Source: Candidatus Bariatricus faecipullorum (lineage in GTDB: Bacteria; Bacillota; Clostridia; Lachnospirales; Lachnospiraceae). From it: DNA of 64,000 bases. Location: the NCBI GenBank assembly GCA_019118525.1, contig DWYV01000072.1, positions 1-64,000 of the forward strand, in the 5' to 3' direction. Each line of letters starts with the position of its first letter. The first letter of the stretch is position 1. The translations under genes were made by a program, and so were the position numbers. Of this stretch, positions 58,512-64,000 are shown in pieces. The notes under the pieces are model-generated. The model worked only from the letters and a program-made list of their open reading frames with translations, was not told the origin of the DNA and made no database searches.

Positions 58512-59702
58512 TTATTTCAAAAGGGGCAGCCAGGAAGTGCCTATGCAGTTCTCCGGCATTGCTGCGTTAAAATTATCCGCCACGGTAGCCCCTATCACGG
58601 CAAAGGTATCCGCCTCAGGCAGTTTCTCACCTTTTTCCAGGGACTGAGAGTACGCAAGGAAAGGGACTTTCTCCCTGGTATGATCGGTTCCTTTATACGT
58701 GGGGTCATTTCCGTGATCAGCTGTGATTATCAGCAGGTCGTCCTCCCGGAGCTTCTCCAGCAGAACGCCCAGCTTTTCATCAAACCGCTCCAGTTCTTCG
58801 GCATATCCTTCCGGATTTCTTCTGTGCCCCCACTGGGCGTCGAAGTCCACCAGATTTACGAAGCAGAGCCCATGGAAGTCTTCTCCTGCGGTGTCGATGG
58901 TCTGCTCCATGCCGTGTACTGAGCTTTTGGATTTTAGTGCTTTCGTAATTCCTTCTCCTACAAAGATGTCGTTGATTTTGCCAATGGAGATAACGTCCAG
59001 CCCCTTGTCCTTCAGGGCATTCAGCACGGTTTTTCCAAAAGGCTTCAGGGCATAGTCATGGCGGTTGCTGGTACGCTTAAATTCGCCTTTTTTCTTTCCC
59101 ACATAGGGGCGGGCGATGACGCGTCCTACCTTCCACTCGTCCTTCATGGTAATCTCCCGGGCAATCTCACAGCACCGGTAGAGTTCATCCAGCCCGAAGG
59201 TCTCTTCGTTCCCGCATATCTGCAGTACGGAATCCGCGGAAGTGTAGACAATCATATGGCCCGTCGCAATCTCTTCCTCTCCCAGCTCATCCAGGATTTC
59301 CGTGCCGCTGGCGCTTTTGTTTCCGATAACCTTGTGTCCGGTGCGTTTTTCCAGCTCGGCAATCAGCTCCGGCGGGAAACCGGTATCGGTAAACGTCTGA
59401 AACGGTTTCGTCACTTCCAGTCCCATCATCTCCCAGTGTCCCGTCATAGTATCTTTTCCCCGGCTCTTCTCACGAAGCTTTGCATAGTACGCCGCCGGCT
59501 CTTTCGCCGGAGGAACCTGCTTTAACGGACAGATGTTCGCCAGTCCCAGCTTCTGAAGATTCGGAATCCGGAAACTCTCCACGGACTCCGAGATATGTCC
59601 CAGGGTATTTACCCCCGTATCATCAAACTCTGCCGAATCCGGCATTTCTCCCACCCCAAGGGAGTCAATGACAATTACAAATATCCGGTTAAACTTTTTC
59701 AT
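58512..59702 (-). CDS. deoB: Phosphopentomutase
   Basis: Interconverts (deoxy)ribose-1-phosphate and 5-phosphate, 396 residues, alkaline-phosphatase fold. It shows [11 protein letters not shown], the phospho-acceptor Thr region [13 protein letters not shown], and the metal ligands in [16 protein letters not shown] and DHTREKVP. The ribosome site is weak and lies right after the stop of the isomerase-like gene. Last gene of the operon; it channels ribose-1-phosphate from the phosphorylase. Confidence 0.95.
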   Translation of the reverse strand: MKKFNRIFVIVIDSLGVGEMPDSAEFDDTGVNTLGHISESVESFRIPNLQKLGLANICPLKQVPPAKEPAAYYAKLREKSRGKDTMTGHWEMMGLEVTKPFQTFTDTGFPPELIAELEKRTGHKVIGNKSASGTEILDELGEEEIATGHMIVYTSADSVLQICGNEETFGLDELYRCCEIAREITMKDEWKVGRVIARPYVGKKKGEFKRTSNRHDYALKPFGKTVLNALKDKGLDVISIGKINDIFVGEGITKALKSKSSVHGMEQTIDTAGEDFHGLCFVNLVDFDAQWGHRRNPEGYAEELERFDEKLGVLLEKLREDDLLIITADHGNDPTYKGTDHTREKVPFLAYSQSLEKGEKLPEADTFAVIGATVADNFNAAMPENCIGTSWLPLLK

Positions 59703-59714
59703 GCTGCGGCCTTT

Positions 59715-60914
59715 CTAGCTCATCTGGCTGAAATATTCATCAATGACTTCTTTCCAGTCCCCTTTGCAGATAATGTGATGGTTGCTGATGGGACGGCTGG
59801 AGAAATACTCCGTACCATCTTCCAGATACAGTCTCATCTGAGCACGGCAGAGATCTTTTCTGTGCATAGTTTCCAGAAGTTTTGCCCGGCCTGCATAGTA
59901 TCTTTTCAGGGTATCATCACACTTGAAGATGGTCATGGGCTGGGGCTCAATATCGCAGGTCACTGCCACACCGATTCCGGACTCGAAGTGGGTCGTCAGG
60001 CTGTAGCTGTCCGGCATATCGATAGGCAGCGTGCAGTGCGCATAAATTATCTCGCTCTTTTCCGGATCCATACAGCTCGGATTTGCCATAAAGCCGGACT
60101 CTCCGGTCAGGGCGTTCAGTACCGCCATGCTCACCAGACTCTTCTGGTCTCCTTCGCAGGCTGCCGGAATACCTTCTGCATTCAGGATAGCAAGTGCAAG
60201 ACATCCTGTTGTATGAATCATATCCAGCAGGTCAAAACATTTCACAGTCACTGCATGGAGATTGTATTTCCCGATAAGGCGCTTCAGGGCTCCATATACA
60301 TTCAGAGCTTTCTCCATCTCCTCCGGTGTATACCCTTTGCTCTTTAAGTCTTCCGTATAACCGTTTTCCGGATATCCGCCTTTTTTGTACTCTTCTACCA
60401 GCTCATCCAGCTCGAATTTCACCAGTTCCATGCCGCTGGCCGCTTTCAGGGCATCAAAGTCTGCGTCACTGGCAATCAGTCCGCCGGGGTTTCCAAAGCA
60501 TCCCAGTCTCATATGGCTCAGTTTCTCTTTTGCCCGGGCTACTCTTAACAGTACTTCCAGACGTTTTGCAATGGTCTCCGGAGAGCCGTGCAGAATTTCT
60601 CCCTTCTTTCCATGTTCCTGAAGATAACCCATGATTTCCATGGACGCTGCCAGAGAATTGTAGGCCGGAACGGTAAGCAGGATATAGGGCTCTGCTGTCT
60701 GAACATGAAATTCTTCAAATCCTCTTTCTGCTCCGCCGGATGCGATGAAATAAACCGGAAGAGGCTGGTTCTTTACTTCATCCATCTCCGCGCAGCTGAT
60801 TTTCATCCCAAGGGCCTCTCCTACTTTTTCCAGAAATGCCTGGCCGTAAGAGGGAACTTCTTTGTCGTTACATTCTGCAGGTCCCATCAAAAATTTTACT
60901 TTCAGTTCTTCCAT
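59715..60914 (-). CDS. L-fucose/L-arabinose isomerase-like protein
   Basis: A 399-residue cytoplasmic protein of the fucose-isomerase fold. The C-terminal half keeps IPAACEGDQKSL, with the metal-ligand-type Glu, and ISNHHIICKGDW with the His that completes such a site. It is shorter than full FucI (about 590) and belongs to the reduced isomerase-like group whose substrates are mostly unknown. Its place between a nucleoside hydrolase and phosphopentomutase suggests a pentose such as ribose. That is inference. Confidence 0.72.
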   Translation of the reverse strand: MEELKVKFLMGPAECNDKEVPSYGQAFLEKVGEALGMKISCAEMDEVKNQPLPVYFIASGGAERGFEEFHVQTAEPYILLTVPAYNSLAASMEIMGYLQEHGKKGEILHGSPETIAKRLEVLLRVARAKEKLSHMRLGCFGNPGGLIASDADFDALKAASGMELVKFELDELVEEYKKGGYPENGYTEDLKSKGYTPEEMEKALNVYGALKRLIGKYNLHAVTVKCFDLLDMIHTTGCLALAILNAEGIPAACEGDQKSLVSMAVLNALTGESGFMANPSCMDPEKSEIIYAHCTLPIDMPDSYSLTTHFESGIGVAVTCDIEPQPMTIFKCDDTLKRYYAGRAKLLETMHRKDLCRAQMRLYLEDGTEYFSSRPISNHHIICKGDWKEVIDEYFSQMS

Positions 60915-60936
60915 GCTGTCATTTCTCCTTCCTGAA

Positions 60937-61884
60937 TTATTTGACTCTCAGCGTTTTGTAAATATACTCTTTATACTTCTTCGCATTCAGTTTACTACAG
61001 ATATATGCGTTGGGCTCTTTGTCAAAAAGCCGGTCTCTGTCTACCAGCACGCCGCCGTAACTGGGGCCGTTTGTGACATCCACTTCACAGTAATATTTCT
61101 CGCAGTGTTCAATGCATTCCGGATAAAGTGCCGCCGCCATGGCAGAAGGATCTGCCATATCCAGGCAGTTATAGCCGAAGCGCTGACGGTTCAGCTCCAT
61201 CAGGTTCTTATTGCAGTCAATCGCAAATTTCCCCAGCTCCCCGCTGCTGCGGATTTCCTCAATCTCCTGCTCATTCAGAACGCAGTCACCCAGACAAGCG
61301 TCCCAGCCCACATAAATAATGTTTTCCAGACCGGACTCCGTTACAATCTTTGCCGCCTCTGCGTCCTGCCAGATATTAAACTCTGCCACCGGCGACACAT
61401 TTCCAGACCCCAGTCCGCCTGTTCCCATAATAACCAGGCGTCCTGCTTTTTTCATGGCCTCATAATCCAGCCGGATTGCCAGGGCCAGATTGGTAAGCGG
61501 TCCAAGGGCAATAATGTCAATCTCCCCGTCTTCGCTCTCCCGAAGAGTCTCCAGCATTTTCTCCACCGCGTGCTTTCCTGCCGGTTTCAGACGTCTGGGA
61601 ACAAATCCCTGGTCTCCCAGGCCATCCTGTCCGTGGGTCTCATAAGCATATATCAGATTCCGTAAAAGCATGGTGTCGGAACCTTTATATACTGGTGGTT
61701 CATAGGTACCGGCATACTCGATGGTCGTCAGTGTGTTCACCGTGGCCTGCTCCATAGGAACATTTCCTGACACCGTGGTAATCAGTACCACTTCATAATT
61801 AGGGTCGTTCAGGGCCATGGCAATCGCCATAGCGTCATCGGAACCACAGTCTGTATCAATGATTATTTTTTTTCTATTTTCCAC
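60937..61884 (-). CDS. Inosine-uridine-type nucleoside hydrolase
   Basis: Releases free ribose and base from nucleosides. It has 315 residues. The calcium-binding motif reads DTDCGSDD, with Cys in place of the usual Pro; GPLTNLAL and EFNIWQDAEAA follow. The start is GTG at 61884, six bases after GAGGAGG, inside the end of the upstream phosphorylase gene (11-base overlap). Confidence 0.88.
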   Translation of the reverse strand: MENRKKIIIDTDCGSDDAMAIAMALNDPNYEVVLITTVSGNVPMEQATVNTLTTIEYAGTYEPPVYKGSDTMLLRNLIYAYETHGQDGLGDQGFVPRRLKPAGKHAVEKMLETLRESEDGEIDIIALGPLTNLALAIRLDYEAMKKAGRLVIMGTGGLGSGNVSPVAEFNIWQDAEAAKIVTESGLENIIYVGWDACLGDCVLNEQEIEEIRSSGELGKFAIDCNKNLMELNRQRFGYNCLDMADPSAMAAALYPECIEHCEKYYCEVDVTNGPSYGGVLVDRDRLFDKEPNAYICSKLNAKKYKEYIYKTLRVK

Positions 61885-62629
61885 GTTTCTCCTCCTCAAT
61901 CAGCAGCCGGATAGCGTCACATGCCAGCTCGATAGTATGGTCATTCATGCTCCCATAAGCCATGATGGCGCCTGCTTTTGCCCCACGGATGGAGGAAACA
62001 ATAAACAGGGCCGCCGTCTCCATCTCGGAGGCCATAACGCCGCTCATTTCCCAGGCTTTCCATCTCTGATGCAGTCTCTCACAGTTCGGCATGCCGTCCG
62101 GATCATGCTGTCCGTAAAACGCGTCTTTTGACTGTGCAATTCCTTCCGCAAACTTATAACCTTTTGCCTGGCAGGCTCTTGCAAGAGCATCTGTAACATG
62201 GCGGTCTGCCATGGCCGGATATTCAATCGGTACATAGTGAACGGTAGTTCCCTCATCTCTCACGGACCCGGTGATAATCACGCCTTCCAGACTCTCGTCA
62301 TAGCTTTCCGGGCATACTCTTCCACAAGTACCAACCCGGATAAATACTTCTGCTCCGCAGTGAATCAATTCTTCTACTGCAATGGCTGCGGAAGGACAGC
62401 CCATACCCGTACTGGTTACAGAAACTTTCTCCCCCAGAAGTGTTCCTGTCCAGGTCTTGTGCTCTCTGTTGTGGGCAACCAGAACCGGATTGTCAAAATG
62501 CTTCGCAATAATGTCCGTCCGGAACGGATCTCCCGGAAGCAGAACATACTTTCCGATGTCCCCCTTTTTACAGCAGATATGGTACTGTTTTCCTTCACTG
62601 TTTGTTACTTCTTTACTTGGTGTTGCCAT
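61874..62629 (-). CDS. udp: Uridine phosphorylase-type nucleoside phosphorylase
   Basis: A 251-residue NP-I family phosphorylase. It has LPGDPFRTD, STGMGCPSAAI, RVGTCGRV for phosphate, and MASEMETAALF for ribose binding. The QSKDAFYGQHDPD stretch resembles uridine phosphorylases. It yields ribose-1-phosphate for DeoB. It sits one base after the MFS gene. Confidence 0.88.
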   Translation of the reverse strand: MATPSKEVTNSEGKQYHICCKKGDIGKYVLLPGDPFRTDIIAKHFDNPVLVAHNREHKTWTGTLLGEKVSVTSTGMGCPSAAIAVEELIHCGAEVFIRVGTCGRVCPESYDESLEGVIITGSVRDEGTTVHYVPIEYPAMADRHVTDALARACQAKGYKFAEGIAQSKDAFYGQHDPDGMPNCERLHQRWKAWEMSGVMASEMETAALFIVSSIRGAKAGAIMAYGSMNDHTIELACDAIRLLIEEEKRGK

Positions 62630-62630
62630 G

Positions 62631-63803
62631 TCAATCCTCCTTCTTTTTTTCTGTTGTATTCATTCTTACAATCCATGCGGCAAGCAGACTCACCGCAATC
62701 ATCAGAACCACATAATAAAGAGAAATCCTGACTCCCAGCTGTCCCACCAGGAAACCGGTTATCACCGGCGTCAGAATATCTGAGCCCCCCCCCGCAGTAG
62801 CCACATAGGAACCGGCCACGCTGATTCGCTCATATCCAATCCTGGTAGCCACTGCAACGATAACGCTGAACAGTACACCCAGAAAGACTCCTGCCAGGAA
62901 GAATCCTGCAAAATACAGCTCCGTCCGTCTGCTCCCCAGTACAAGGGCCAGGGCGGCCAGAGCAAAAATATTATTGCCCAGCAGAACGGTCTGCTCTTTC
63001 ACTTTTTTCAGTACAACGGTAAACACGCAGGACCCTATCACACTTCCCACATTGTACACGGTCAGCATAAATGCCGCATTTGCCTGGGAAACTCCCACAC
63101 TCTCGGCGAAACTGGAAATGTAAAGTCCCAGTGTGTTTACTACGGCGCTGTAGGCAGCGCAAAGAATCAGAATCCCGCCCCAGGCCAGCACTTTGTGCTT
63201 CGTATAAAGCGGCTTCACACTTTCTTCCTGAGCGCCCTGCTGTGCCTGAGCATTCATTTTCACAAACGGCAGGCATACCAGCATGATTACCGGAACAATC
63301 AGCAGGATATAGTAAGCCCCGTAGAAGGGCATTCCTTCTGTCAGAAGTACTCCTATCAGAAATGGTGTGGAGAATCCGCCCAGTCCGAACAGCGCCTGGC
63401 CGGCGCTTAAGGAGCCAGCATAATTTTTCTTAAATACCGCGCTCAACAGAAGTGGGCATACCGTATCCTGAGCTCCCATACCGGCTCCGCCCAGAAAGGC
63501 GAAACACATCCCGGCATAGTAATTTACAACCGTGGGAACCCCCAGCAGATAGGCGGATATCAGCAGGATTCCTGCCGCCAGTACCTTCTTCGGTCCGAAT
63601 TTTTCCACCATACGCCCCGTAGGATATACTGTCAGCACTCTTCCCAGCGCAAAGGCCGAGCCCAGAAGCACGACTTTATCCATTTCCATTCCATACATAC
63701 TTACCAGATGGGTCAGGCTGCTGCCCACCACCATGCATTCCGCACCGGTGATATAATACATTCCAAAAGCCAGAAAGGCAATGAGTCCGTTGTTCTTTCG
63801 CAT
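62631..63803 (-). CDS. MFS transporter, probable nucleoside or pentose carrier
   Basis: A 390-residue major-facilitator protein with about twelve helices and a central hydrophilic loop (about 185-200). The first loop shows GRVLTVYPTGRMVEKFGPKK. The substrate is inferred only from the operon. A run of nine G residues (plus-strand C9 at 62785-62793) encodes Gly-Gly-Gly in TAGGGSD and is a slippage-prone site. The ATG follows AGAGGA. It starts two bases after the upstream ATPase stop. Confidence 0.82.
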   Translation of the reverse strand: MRKNNGLIAFLAFGMYYITGAECMVVGSSLTHLVSMYGMEMDKVVLLGSAFALGRVLTVYPTGRMVEKFGPKKVLAAGILLISAYLLGVPTVVNYYAGMCFAFLGGAGMGAQDTVCPLLLSAVFKKNYAGSLSAGQALFGLGGFSTPFLIGVLLTEGMPFYGAYYILLIVPVIMLVCLPFVKMNAQAQQGAQEESVKPLYTKHKVLAWGGILILCAAYSAVVNTLGLYISSFAESVGVSQANAAFMLTVYNVGSVIGSCVFTVVLKKVKEQTVLLGNNIFALAALALVLGSRRTELYFAGFFLAGVFLGVLFSVIVAVATRIGYERISVAGSYVATAGGGSDILTPVITGFLVGQLGVRISLYYVVLMIAVSLLAAWIVRMNTTEKKKED

Positions 63804-63805
63804 AC

Positions 63806-64000
63806 TTATCCTCTGTCTCTGATTGCTTTTACTGCGTCTTCAATGCTGATAACGTCCCCCTCAATTCCAAGGGCCCTGCAGACACGGCTGACATAGGGCT
63901 GTTTCAGCATCGCTCTGTCCAGGGATTCCATATCCCAGAAAATTTCTTTCGGTGTTCCTGTTCTTACAATCTTCTTTTTCGCCATAACAATGACACGTTT
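63806..64000 (-). CDS. ABC transporter ATPase C-terminus, ECF-like, cut by the window edge
   Basis: The last 64 codons of a protein reading KRVIVMAKKKIVRTGTPKEIF, then a helical tail ending in SIEDAVKAIRDRG. The beta strand and GTP-x-E-x-F pattern are typical after the H-loop of energy-coupling-factor or cobalt-type ABC ATPases. The Walker motifs lie beyond the window. It is two bases from the MFS start, so it is part of the same operon and possibly half of an ECF nucleoside or vitamin importer. Confidence 0.7.
   Translation of the reverse strand, partial: KRVIVMAKKKIVRTGTPKEIFWDMESLDRAMLKQPYVSRVCRALGIEGDVISIEDAVKAIRDRG

Overview
The window reads as a low-to-mid GC Firmicute, most likely a gut Lachnospiraceae-type Clostridium. 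Pointers are consensus TTGACA/TATAAT promoters, AGGAGG ribosome sites, the paired glgC/glgD genes, a lipoprotein-dependent maltodextrin ABC system without its own ATPase, the zinc-ribbon form of L33, and an L10 leader. The family name is inferred from gene content and protein flavour, not from a search. The first 19 bases are a Tn5/Nextera mosaic end, so position 1 is a sequencing or assembly edge. Almost all genes lie on the minus strand. The only convincing plus-strand genes are a DegT-like gene, malR, glgC, glgD and a tetR gene.

Layout. 1-4.6 kb: str operon (rpsL-rpsG-fusA-tuf, tuf cut by the edge). 4.6-7.1 kb: an LCP cell-wall ligase and an HD-domain protein. 7.2-15.2 kb: a peptide-uptake block, M24 peptidase-oppABCDF, plus a second M24 peptidase on its own promoter. 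15.3-17.6 kb: a GH127-like beta-L-arabinofuranosidase. 17.8-32.4 kb: transcription/translation core (rpmG-secE-nusG-rplK-rplA, rplJ-rplL, rpoB-rpoC), broken by a creatininase-family amidohydrolase, an orphan DegT-like protein and an IadA-type isoaspartyl dipeptidase. 32.8-48.7 kb: a maltodextrin/glycogen regulon (malE-malF-malG-pulA-debranching enzyme-glgP-malQ-GH13-malL) with divergent LacI-family malR. 48.8-51.5 kb: response regulator, histidine kinase and PepSY lipoprotein. 51.6-53.9 kb: glgC-glgD. 54-57.4 kb: ftsH coupled to a GT8 glycosyltransferase, with a divergent TetR regulator. 57.3-58.3 kb: an N-terminally truncated arylsulfotransferase. 58.5-64 kb: a nucleoside-salvage operon (ECF-type ATPase end, MFS carrier, uridine phosphorylase, nucleoside hydrolase, a fucose-isomerase-like protein, phosphopentomutase).

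How it works together. Imported maltodextrin would be debranched by pullulanase and the GH133 enzyme, phosphorolysed by GlgP, rearranged by MalQ and trimmed by MalL. GlgC/GlgD supply ADP-glucose for glycogen made elsewhere. Peptides enter by Opp and meet proline-specific peptidases. Nucleosides are split by hydrolysis or phosphorolysis and the pentose goes to DeoB or, perhaps, to the isomerase-like protein.

Main oddities: an in-frame TGA at codon 137 of malE in an otherwise intact operon; repeated TTTCGCTT boxes at its promoter; duplicated L1-binding-like elements before rplK and rplA; palindromic operators at ftsH/tetR and at the truncated sulfotransferase; and a sugar-isomerase-like gene inside nucleoside salvage.
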